Shown here in pieces: positions 1 through 4,623 of a stretch of 6,939 nucleotides of DNA. The first letter of the stretch is position 1. Each line of letters opens with the position of its first letter. Where the stretch lies: the NCBI GenBank assembly GCA_003567075.1, contig PXAU01000105.1, positions 1 to 6,939 on the forward strand, in the 5' to 3' direction. The notes beneath the pieces were generated by a model that was not told where the DNA came from, made no database searches, and saw nothing but the letters and a program-made list of their open reading frames with translations. Both the position numbers and the translations under genes were made by a program. The DNA comes from Trueperaceae bacterium (GTDB lineage Bacteria > Deinococcota > Deinococci > Deinococcales > Trueperaceae).

Positions 1-1202
1 ACGGCTGCACCACCTGCATCGGCAACTCGGGCCCGCTGCCCGAGCCCGTGGTCGAGGCGATCCAGGGCGCTGACCTGGTGGTCGCCTCGGTGCTCTCCGG
101 CAACCGCAACTTCGAGGGGCGTATCAACCCGCACACGAAGGCCAACTACCTGGCCAGCCCGCCGCTGGTGGTGGCCTACGCTCTGGCCGGCACGGTCGAC
201 GTCGATCTCGTGAACGACCCGATCGCGCACGATCCTGACGGGCAGCCCGTGTACCTGCGCGATGTGTGGCCGAGCTACGCCGACGTGACCGCGGCGCTCG
301 AGACCGCCATGCGGCCCGAGACCTTCCAGCGGCTCTACCAGGGCATCGAGGCCTCGAACGAGGCCTGGAACGCCATCCCCGTCAAGGGCGGCGAGCTCTA
401 CGCCTTCGATGGCGAGTCGACCTACATCCACGAGCCGCCGTTCTTCGTCGACATGCGGCCCGAGCCAGCGCCCATCACGCCGATCACGGGCGCGAGGGTG
501 CTGGTCAAGGTCGGCGACTCGGTGACCACCGACCACATCAGCCCGGCCGGCGCGATCGGCAAGGACACCCCCGCGGGTCGCTACCTCATCGGTCGCGGCG
601 TCGAGCAGAAGGACTTCAACAGCTACGGCGCGCGCCGCGGCGACGACCGCGTGATGACGCGCGGCACCTTCGCCAACATCCGGCTGCGCAACCAACTCGC
701 GCCCGGCACCGAAGGCGGCTGGACCACCAACTTCCTGAGCGGTGAGGTCGAGAGCGTGTACGACGCCAGCCAGGCCTATCAGCAGGCGGGCGTGCCGACC
801 GTCGTGCTGGCCGGCGAGGACTACGGCATGGGCAGCAGCCGCGACTGGGCTGCCAAGGGCACCTTCCTGCTGGGGGTGAAGGCGGTGATCGCCACGAGCT
901 TCGAGCGCATCCACCGCTCGAACCTGGTCGGGATGGGCGTGCTGCCGCTCGAGTTCGCGGCGGGTGAGGGCCCGGAGGCGCTCGGGCTCGATGGTAGCGA
1001 GACCTTCGACATCGACCTGAGCGACGACCTGGCGCCGCGGCAGACGCTCCGCGTCGTGGCGACGCGCGCGGACGGCAGCCAGGTGGCGTTCGACACCACC
1101 TGCCGGCTCGACACCCCGGTCGAGGTCGACTACTACCGCAACGGCGGCATCCTCCACACGGTGTTGCGGATGCTGCACCAGCAGACCACCGCCAAGGCCT
1201 GA
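1..1202 (+). CDS. acnA: Aconitate hydratase, AcnA/IRP type (3' part, truncated at left edge)
   Basis: This is the C-terminal 399 codons of a cytosolic aconitase, which isomerises citrate to isocitrate via cis-aconitate in the TCA and glyoxylate cycles using a [4Fe-4S] cluster. The visible frame opens with GCTTCIGNSGPL (positions 3-38), containing two of the three cluster-ligating cysteines (visible residues 2 and 5). The third cysteine and roughly 500 N-terminal residues lie to the left of the window. A GTG at 48 is therefore internal, not the start. After a linker comes the swivelling C-terminal domain: SVTTDHISPAG near visible residue 177, FNSYGARRGDD from 205, TRGTFANIR, then the substrate-binding GSSRDWAAKG at 277-286 and SFERIHRSNLVGMGVLPLEF. 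This pattern and length match AcnA/iron-regulatory-protein-type enzymes rather than AcnB, whose domain order differs. The gene ends with TGA at 1200-1202, and no following gene is close enough to suggest an operon. The visible part looks intact and functional. Confidence 0.97.
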   Translation, partial: GCTTCIGNSGPLPEPVVEAIQGADLVVASVLSGNRNFEGRINPHTKANYLASPPLVVAYALAGTVDVDLVNDPIAHDPDGQPVYLRDVWPSYADVTAALETAMRPETFQRLYQGIEASNEAWNAIPVKGGELYAFDGESTYIHEPPFFVDMRPEPAPITPITGARVLVKVGDSVTTDHISPAGAIGKDTPAGRYLIGRGVEQKDFNSYGARRGDDRVMTRGTFANIRLRNQLAPGTEGGWTTNFLSGEVESVYDASQAYQQAGVPTVVLAGEDYGMGSSRDWAAKGTFLLGVKAVIATSFERIHRSNLVGMGVLPLEFAAGEGPEALGLDGSETFDIDLSDDLAPRQTLRVVATRADGSQVAFDTTCRLDTPVEVDYYRNGGILHTVLRMLHQQTTAKA

Positions 1203-1217
1203 ACGACCGCGTGGTGG

Positions 1218-1248
1218 GCGTGGTGGGCGCTTCGAGCGCCCATCACGC
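1218..1248 (+). terminator. Hairpin after the aconitase gene, probable terminator without U-tract
   Basis: A 14-bp stem (1218-1231 with 1235-1248, one G-U pair in RNA) closes on a 3-nt TCG loop, 16 bases after the aconitase stop. It is not followed by a run of T, so intrinsic termination in the classical form is not shown. It may instead act as an RNA 3'-end stabiliser or a U-less terminator. The 3' arm is the first unit of the adjoining 11-bp repeat, so other repeat units could form competing stems. Confidence 0.5.
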
Positions 1249-1283
1249 GTCCATCACGCGACCATCACGCGCCCAACACGCCA
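1240..1283. repeat. 11-bp tandem repeat, four units
   Basis: Four head-to-tail units start at 1240, 1251, 1262 and 1273. The first three share CCATCACGCG with a variable eleventh base (T, A, C); the fourth is degenerate (CCAACACGCCA). Just upstream, at 1210-1218 and 1219-1227, CGTGGTGGG occurs twice in tandem. It is complementary to the repeat core apart from one G-U pair, so the two small arrays face each other as nested inverted repeats. The 11-bp period is about one helical turn. No known element was recognised. Confidence 0.85.
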
Positions 1284-1383
1284 GGCGCCGCCCCGGTCAG
1301 GCAACGGCGCCGCGGCCAGCCCTGGCGAGCGCCTGAAACGCTGCGGCGTGAAGCCTTCCGCACACGCGGTCCGTAGCGGCGTC

Positions 1384-1389
1384 TATACT
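1384..1389 (+). promoter_or_regulatory. -10 box TATACT of a probable leaderless promoter
   Basis: TATACT differs from the sigma70 -10 consensus at one base, and stands out in this G+C-rich sequence. It ends seven bases before the ATG at 1397, so transcription would start at or next to the start codon. No Shine-Dalgarno sequence lies between, which agrees with a leaderless message. No good -35 hexamer is visible at the usual distance. Confidence 0.55.
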
Positions 1390-1396
1390 GCCTTGG

Positions 1397-1816
1397 ATGC
1401 GTGACCTCATCATCTTCCTGTTGATCCTGGCGGGCGTGTTCGTCGCCATCGGCGAATGGCGCGGCTGGCACCTGGGCATCTCCAACCAGACGCCGATCAT
1501 CGCCTACAAGACCGATCACGTCGCGCGTGTGCCGATCCGCACGGTCACGCGCAGCGACATGCCGATCGAGGTCTCGGGGCAGGTGCGGCGCGGCAGCGTG
1601 CAGGTCGAGGTCCTGTTCGAGAGTCCCGCCAGCTTCCAGACCGGGGCGGCGGCAACGCCGCAGCGCACGATCTTCGAGCAGACCTTCGGCCGCGGCCAGC
1701 GCATCGACCTGAACCAGGTGTTCAGCGAGGGACGTGGCATCTACACCGTCGTGATGCGCTATCACGACGCCAGCGGAACCTTCCGGATCAACTACCCACC
1801 TTCGTCGCAGCTCTAG
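1397..1816 (+). CDS. Small membrane-anchored protein of unknown function
   Basis: I do not recognise this 139-residue protein. It begins with a hydrophobic segment, MRDLIIFLLILAGVFVAIG (residues 1-19), with few charges and no clear signal-peptidase motif. It is therefore most likely a single N-terminal membrane anchor with the remaining 115 or so residues outside. That part alternates short polar and hydrophobic stretches (VPIRTV, IEVSGQV, VQVEVLFES, YTVVMRYHD, FRINYPP), suggesting a small all-beta fold. It has no cysteine and no obvious catalytic motif. The start is chosen because a TATACT box ends seven bases upstream and no SD is present. The stop codon TAG at 1814-1816 is part of the SD of the next gene, a SpoIID-family protein, so the two are almost certainly cotranscribed. 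A role in the envelope beside that enzyme is a context-based guess only. Confidence 0.75.
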   Translation: MRDLIIFLLILAGVFVAIGEWRGWHLGISNQTPIIAYKTDHVARVPIRTVTRSDMPIEVSGQVRRGSVQVEVLFESPASFQTGAAATPQRTIFEQTFGRGQRIDLNQVFSEGRGIYTVVMRYHDASGTFRINYPPSSQL

Positions 1817-1820
1817 GAGG
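1814..1820 (+). promoter_or_regulatory. Shine-Dalgarno overlapping the upstream stop codon
   Basis: TAGGAGG contains both the stop codon of the 139-residue membrane protein and a strong SD. It sits three bases before the GTG at 1824. The spacing is short, but no better start is available before the hydrophobic signal segment; GTG at 1845 would shorten that segment. The arrangement implies translational coupling of the two genes. Confidence 0.6.
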
Positions 1821-1823
1821 CAC

Positions 1824-2933
1824 GTGCTCACGTCAGCCGCTCGGGTGTGCCTGGTCCTGGTCGTCTGCCTGATCGCTGGCTGGGCCGTCGCGCAACCGCT
1901 GGTGCGCGTGCTGCTCGACGAGCGGCCGGCGGCGGTGTTGGTCCCCTTCGACGGCCCGCATCGCGGCAGCATCGATGGCAGCGCCTTCACCACACCCTTC
2001 GCGCTCACCTGGCCGGTGTCGGCGGTCGATGGGCGGCTGATGGTCGACGGCCACGAGGTGGGTCGGCAGCTCGACCTCGTCGTCGACGATGGCTTCGTGC
2101 GCTACGCCGGCCGAGCCTACCGGGGCGTGCTGCGGCTCGTTGCCCGGGGCGATAGCGTCCTGGTCATCAACGTCGTCGACCTCGAGAGCTACCTGCGGGG
2201 TGTGGTCCCGGCCGAGATGCAGGCCAGCTGGCCGCTCGACGCCCTCCGCGCTCAGGCCGTGGCGGCCCGGACGTACGTTCTCGCCAGGCGCTCGCCGGCC
2301 GCACCGTACGACGTGTGCGCCACCAGCGACTCGCAGGTGTACCGCGGCCTGCGCGTCGAGCATCGGCGCAGCGATCAGGCCGTGGCGGACACCGCCGGGC
2401 AGGTGCTGACTTACGGCGGCACCTTCGCGCGCACCTACTACCACGCCGATAGCGGCGGCGTCATCGCCTCCTCGGCCGAGGTCTGGGGGGCCAGCATCCC
2501 CTACCTGTCCGCCTTCCAGGACGTCACGAGCAACGGCCCCCACAGCACCTGGGAGGTGCGCCTGGAACCCGGCGTGATCGGCGCCCACCTGAGCGCGGCG
2601 GGGTTCCACGTCGGCAGCGTGCACCAGGTCCGCGTGCTGGCCACCAGCGAATCGGGCCGGATCGCGCGCCTGGAGGTGATCGGCAACGGCGGCAGCGTGG
2701 TCCTCGGCGCCTCCGACGCGCGTGCGCAGGCCCGTGCCTGGGGCCTCAAGTCGACCCTCTTCCACATGGTCGGCGACCTGGTCTTCCGCGGCGGTGGCTG
2801 GGGCCATGGTGTCGGCATGAGCCAGTACGGCGCCCACGCGCTGGCCGTCGCGGGCTACGGCTACGGCCAGATCTTGGGCTTCTACTACCCCGAGACGCAG
2901 CTTCAACGGTTGACGACGGTCGCGGCCCGCTGA
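1824..2933 (+). CDS. SpoIID/LytB-domain protein, secreted, probable peptidoglycan lytic transglycosylase
   Basis: A 369-residue exported protein of the SpoIID family. In endospore formers SpoIID cleaves glycan strands stripped of stem peptides; relatives with SpoIID/LytB domains occur in many non-sporulating bacteria. Residues 1-24 form a signal peptide (hydrophobic core about 8-20, AVA-Q cleavage site after 23). The SpoIID core starts with the family stretch VVDLESYLRGVVPAEM (117-132); Glu131 in PAEM corresponds to the catalytic Glu as I recall it. Then come LRAQAVAARTYV (141-152), YDVCATSDSQVYRG (162-175), TYYHADSGG with AEVWG (204-222), and the C-terminal signature GGGWGHGVGMSQYGA (323-337), ending with GFYYPET. 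The zinc site of clostridial SpoIID uses two cysteines here; this protein keeps Cys165 but has Ser170 at the second position, so zinc binding is probably lost. The GTG start follows an SD three bases upstream. The last four codons and the TGA are part of a 24-bp tandem repeat. Confidence 0.9.
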   Translation: MLTSAARVCLVLVVCLIAGWAVAQPLVRVLLDERPAAVLVPFDGPHRGSIDGSAFTTPFALTWPVSAVDGRLMVDGHEVGRQLDLVVDDGFVRYAGRAYRGVLRLVARGDSVLVINVVDLESYLRGVVPAEMQASWPLDALRAQAVAARTYVLARRSPAAPYDVCATSDSQVYRGLRVEHRRSDQAVADTAGQVLTYGGTFARTYYHADSGGVIASSAEVWGASIPYLSAFQDVTSNGPHSTWEVRLEPGVIGAHLSAAGFHVGSVHQVRVLATSESGRIARLEVIGNGGSVVLGASDARAQARAWGLKSTLFHMVGDLVFRGGGWGHGVGMSQYGAHALAVAGYGYGQILGFYYPETQLQRLTTVAAR

Positions 2934-2989
2934 CGGGCGCTGGTCGCGGCCCGCTGACGGGCGCTGGTCGCGGCCCGCTGACGGGCGCC
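2918..2989. repeat. 24-bp tandem repeat, three units, containing the stop codon of the SpoIID-family gene
   Basis: Three units start at 2918, 2942 and 2966; the first two are identical and the third differs only in its last base. The unit begins GGTCGCGGCCCGCTGACGGG and continues GCGC plus T or C. The first unit includes the last codons (Val-Ala-Ala-Arg) and TGA of the SpoIID-family gene. As 24 is a multiple of three, the copies place two more TGA codons in frame at 2955 and 2979. Each unit can fold as GCCCG-CTGA-CGGGC, a 5-bp stem with the stop codon in its loop, giving three consecutive small hairpins. Unit identity suggests recent slippage duplication. Confidence 0.95.
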
Positions 2990-2992
2990 GGT

Positions 2993-3025
2993 GGCTGCCT
3001 GGCGCGCTGGGCCCGCCCGGCAGCC
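2993..3025. terminator. Hairpin between convergent genes, possible bidirectional terminator
   Basis: GGCTGCC at 2993-2999 pairs with GGCAGCC at 3019-3025. After one mismatch, a further 3 bp (3001-3003 with 3015-3017) pair around an 11-nt loop. It lies between the SpoIID-family gene (+) and the csoR-family gene (-), ending four bases from the latter's stop, so it could end both transcripts. No T-tract follows on either strand, so the terminator role is inferred from position and pairing. Confidence 0.45.
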
Positions 3026-3029
3026 CATC

Positions 3030-3335
3030 TCAGCCGCGAGCGAGCTTCACCGCTCGGACCAGGTCGTGCAGCGTGGCGTCATCGGGTTCGCCGTCGGTGA
3101 GGCACCCCTGCACGTAGTGCTCGAGGATGAGGTCGCCGGTGGCGTTGAGGGCGCTACGGATGCCGGCCAGCAGGGTCAGGATCTCACGGCACGAACGCTC
3201 GTTCTCGATCATGTGCTGGAGGCCCCGGACCTGGCCCTCGACGCGTTTGAGCCGGTTCAGGACGCGGCGTCGCTGCTCTGCGTCGCGTTCCAGGACCGGT
3301 GTGTCGAACCGTGAGGTGATCGTGGTGGTATCCAT
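3030..3335 (-). CDS. CsoR/RcnR/FrmR/CstR-family transcriptional repressor with Cys-Tyr-Cys sensing positions
   Basis: A 101-residue all-helical repressor of the DUF156 family. Members form disc-shaped tetramers that bind a GC-rich operator and release it on binding copper, nickel/cobalt, formaldehyde or reactive sulfur. The family core is clear: RRRVLNRLKRVEGQVRGLQHMIE (22-44) is the first helix with DNA-contacting basic residues, then ENERSCREILTLLAGIRSALN (44-64) and LILEHYVQGCL (69-79). Spaced as in Bacillus CsoR (Cys45, His70, Cys74), the equivalent positions here are Cys49, Tyr74 and Cys78. The copper-ligand histidine is thus absent while the Cys pair keeps the 29-residue spacing of the staphylococcal persulfide sensor CstR (Cys31/Cys60). 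His73 lies next to the changed position and could still be a ligand, so the effector is open. The ATG at 3335 has the SD GGGAGGGAG (3340-3348, - strand), and a promoter with overlapping operator lies just beyond, indicating autoregulation. No copper, nickel or sulfur gene is in the window. Confidence 0.92.
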   Translation of the reverse strand: MDTTTITSRFDTPVLERDAEQRRRVLNRLKRVEGQVRGLQHMIENERSCREILTLLAGIRSALNATGDLILEHYVQGCLTDGEPDDATLHDLVRAVKLARG

Positions 3336-3339
3336 TGCG

Positions 3340-3348
3340 CTCCCTCCC
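3340..3348 (-). promoter_or_regulatory. Shine-Dalgarno of the csoR-family gene
   Basis: Read on the minus strand, GGGAGGGAG ends four bases before the ATG at 3335-3333. It is the only strong SD in front of this frame and fixes the start. Confidence 0.8.
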
Positions 3349-3372
3349 GTCGGGCGGCCCCCCGGCCACTTG

Positions 3373-3387
3373 TATCCCTAGGGGATA
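3373..3387. promoter_or_regulatory. Palindromic operator of CsoR type
   Basis: TATCCCTAGGGGATA has perfect 6-bp arms (TATCCC and GGGATA) around a 3-bp TAG centre. CsoR and CstR operators are short palindromes with C-runs and G-runs flanked by A/T (TACCC...GGGTA type), which this closely resembles. It covers the predicted transcription start and touches the -10 box of the csoR-family promoter, the expected place for autorepression. It is also upstream of the divergent antitoxin-like/rsmI/mfd genes, which could share control. Confidence 0.75.
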
Positions 3388-3416
3388 TCATACGCGTGTC
3401 GGAGTTCATCTGTCAC
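3387..3416 (-). promoter_or_regulatory. Promoter of the csoR-family gene (-35 GTGACA, -10 TATGAT)
   Basis: On the minus strand GTGACA (3411-3416) and TATGAT (3387-3392) each match the sigma70 hexamers at five of six bases and are separated by 18 bp. The predicted start, near 3380, falls inside the palindrome at 3373-3387, leaving a leader of about 45 bases before the ATG. This is the best sigma70-like promoter in the window. Confidence 0.72.
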
Positions 3417-3429
3417 CCCCCAGCCGACC

Positions 3430-3438
3430 TGGTACCCT
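3430..3438 (+). promoter_or_regulatory. Weak extended -10 candidate for the antitoxin-like/rsmI/mfd unit
   Basis: TGGTACCCT fits TGn followed by TAnnnT. It would start transcription near 3445, about 35 bases before the ATG at 3480. No convincing -35 box accompanies it, and such short motifs are common, so this is only a candidate. Confidence 0.3.
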
Positions 3439-3448
3439 GCGTGCCGGA

Positions 3449-3466
3449 GCGGGCAGCAACGCCCGC
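3449..3466 (+). other. Leader hairpin directly before the SD of the antitoxin-like gene
   Basis: GCGGGC (3449-3454) pairs with GCCCGC (3461-3466) around the 6-nt loop AGCAAC, and the SD begins at the next base. A stem this close to the SD could affect ribosome access or RNA stability. The same arms with a 6-nt loop recur at 4624-4641, at the start of mfd. Confidence 0.55.
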
Positions 3467-3475
3467 AGAGGAGGA
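3467..3475 (+). promoter_or_regulatory. Strong Shine-Dalgarno that fixes the start of the antitoxin-like gene
   Basis: AGAGGAGGA ends four bases before the ATG at 3480 (AGGAGG core at 3469-3474, five bases away). An open GTG in the same frame lies upstream at 3396, but it has no SD and would add residues unlike the family, so 3480 is chosen. Confidence 0.85.
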
Positions 3476-3479
3476 CGGC

Positions 3480-3689
3480 ATGCGTGCCTTCAAGGGGATC
3501 GTGCGTGAGGGGCGCGTGGAGCTGCCGGAAGGCGTGCGTCTGCCGGAGGGCACCACCGTGACCGTCACGGTGGGCGAGGCTGAGCTGCTGCGGGCGACGT
3601 TCCGAGCCGCGCTCCGCCGCAACGCCCAACGCCGCAGCCGTGGTCGCCGCCTCGGGCCCGTCTACACCGCAGCCCACGACGCCGAGTGA
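3480..3689 (+). CDS. AF2212/DUF104-type antitoxin-like protein, 69 residues, no adjacent toxin
   Basis: The N-terminal half, MRAFKGIVREGRVELPEGVRLPEGTTVTVTV split over two beta strands, matches the small AF2212-like (DUF104) antitoxin domain. Its hallmark is KGIV.(N/E)GRVELPEGV followed by LPEGT.V.V.V, related to the swapped-hairpin AbrB/VapB antitoxins. These usually partner PIN-domain VapC toxins or serve as DNA-binding regulators. Residues 33-69 are a short helix-like segment (AELLRATFRAALRRN) and an arginine-rich tail (RRSRGRR), which could bind nucleic acid or a partner. No PIN-domain gene follows. Instead the stop TGA (3687-3689) overlaps the GTG start of rsmI (3686) in a GTGA junction, which indicates translational coupling. 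The gene sits divergent to the csoR-family gene. It may be an orphan antitoxin, a small regulator, or a relic; the domain call rests on pattern only. Confidence 0.72.
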   Translation: MRAFKGIVREGRVELPEGVRLPEGTTVTVTVGEAELLRATFRAALRRNAQRRSRGRRLGPVYTAAHDAE

Positions 3690-4615
3690 GCGAAGCGTTC
3701 CGGCCGGACGCGCATCGCCTCAGCCTGGTGCCGACCCCCATCGGCAACCTACGCGACATCACCGTGCGCGCCCTCGACACGTTGCGCGACGCCGACGTCG
3801 TCGCTGCCGAGGACACCAGGCGCTCGCGCGTCCTGCTCGAGCGCCACGGCATAACCACCCCGCTCGCGCGGCTCGACGCCCACACGATGGCGGCGCGCGC
3901 GCCTGCGCTCCTGCGCGCCCACCGCCACGTCGCCTTCGTGACCGACGCCGGCAGCCCCGGTATCAGCGATCCGGGCGTCGATCTCGTGCGAGTGGCGCTG
4001 GAGCTGGGGATCCAGGTGGAAGCGCTTCCCGGAGCCACGGCCTTCGTGCCGGCGCTGGTGCTGTCGGGTCTGCCGCTGGCACGGTTCACCTTCGAGGGCT
4101 TCCTGCCGCGCCGGGGTCGCGAGCGGCGCAAGCGGCTGGCAGCGATCGCGTCGCGCGACCATCCCAGCGTCCTGTACGAGTCGCCCGTGCGGATCGCGGC
4201 CAGCCTGCGAGCGTTGTGCGAGGTCTGCGGCGCGGATCGGCCCGCTGCGCTGGCGCGCGAGCTCACGAAGCTTCATGAAGAGGTGCTGCGCGGCACGCTC
4301 GGCGAACTCGCCGAGCAGGCCGAGGCGCGCTCGCTCAAGGGCGAGGTCGTGCTGGTGATCGGCCCGGTGTCGCAGACGACCGGCGTAGGGCCCGACGCTG
4401 AGGACGTCGCAGGGACCGGGGCCGATGCAGGCGCGACGCAGGCGCCGGGCGTAGCGGCGGCCGGCGCTGCCACCGACGCCGCCGCGCTGGCGGCGGCGCT
4501 GGCAGCCGACGGCGTCCGAGGCCGCGACCTGCGCGCGCGCTTGGTCGCCGCCGGCGTGCCGCGCCACGTGGCCTTCGAGCTCGCGGTACGGTACAAGCAC
4601 GGTCGGCGGAGGTAG
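3686..4615 (+). CDS. rsmI: 16S rRNA (cytidine(1402)-2'-O)-methyltransferase
   Basis: RsmI adds the 2'-O-methyl of m4Cm1402 in the 16S rRNA decoding centre, using S-adenosylmethionine, next to the base methylation made by RsmH. The 309-residue protein shows the tetrapyrrole-methylase fold signatures in order: LVPTPIGNLRDIT (14-26), VVAAEDTRRS (38-47), VTDAGSPGISDPG (85-97), LPGATAFVPALVLSGLP (114-130), FEGFLPRRGRER (136-147), YESPVRI (164-170), ARELTKLHEEVLRGTLGEL (190-208) and KGEVVLVIGP (218-227). The E. coli protein is about 286 residues; the excess here is an Ala/Gly-rich, probably disordered linker (about 229-262) before the C-terminal helical domain (RGRDLRARLVAAGVPRHVAFELAVRYK). The GTG start overlaps the stop of the antitoxin-like gene; there is no SD of its own. 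Internal GTG 3728 would leave only LVPTPIGN-start sequence and is less likely. mfd follows 18 bases later. Confidence 0.95.
   Translation: MSEAFRPDAHRLSLVPTPIGNLRDITVRALDTLRDADVVAAEDTRRSRVLLERHGITTPLARLDAHTMAARAPALLRAHRHVAFVTDAGSPGISDPGVDLVRVALELGIQVEALPGATAFVPALVLSGLPLARFTFEGFLPRRGRERRKRLAAIASRDHPSVLYESPVRIAASLRALCEVCGADRPAALARELTKLHEEVLRGTLGELAEQAEARSLKGEVVLVIGPVSQTTGVGPDAEDVAGTGADAGATQAPGVAAAGAATDAAALAAALAADGVRGRDLRARLVAAGVPRHVAFELAVRYKHGRRR
4608..4613 (+). promoter_or_regulatory. SD-like GGAGGT at the end of rsmI
   Basis: GGAGGT overlaps the rsmI stop (TAG 4613-4615). It lies three bases before an ATG at 4617 that is out of frame with mfd, and 20 bases before the first in-frame mfd ATG at 4634. 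It may load ribosomes for mfd imperfectly or serve the short overlapping frame 4617-4793. Confidence 0.4.
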
Positions 4616-4623
4616 GATGCCGC

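Noticed and set aside
48..50. GTG at 48 as start of the aconitase gene
   Set aside because: The cluster-binding GCTTCIGNSGPL motif is in frame upstream from position 3, so the gene continues off the left edge.
1240..1283. Possible CRISPR-like array
   Set aside because: The units are 11 bp and contiguous with no spacers; the same holds for the 24-bp units at 2918-2989.
1265..2008. Minus-strand open frame across the small membrane-protein gene
   Set aside because: It crosses the repeat-rich intergenic region and two plus-strand genes, has low-complexity Arg/Ala/Asp content, and no initiation signal.
1833..2906. Minus-strand open frame of 357 codons opposite the SpoIID-family gene
   Set aside because: It is an antisense shadow; the plus strand has a signal peptide and all SpoIID motifs, and the minus frame has no recognisable features or SD.
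3396..3479. Longer antitoxin-like protein starting at GTG 3396
   Set aside because: The extra 28 residues are unlike the family, overlap the csoR promoter region and leader hairpin, and lack an SD, whereas ATG 3480 has a strong one.
3430..3480. Possible riboswitch in the leader of the antitoxin-like gene
   Set aside because: Only one 6-bp stem is present and I find no conserved core of a known riboswitch class; the region is too short for most of them.
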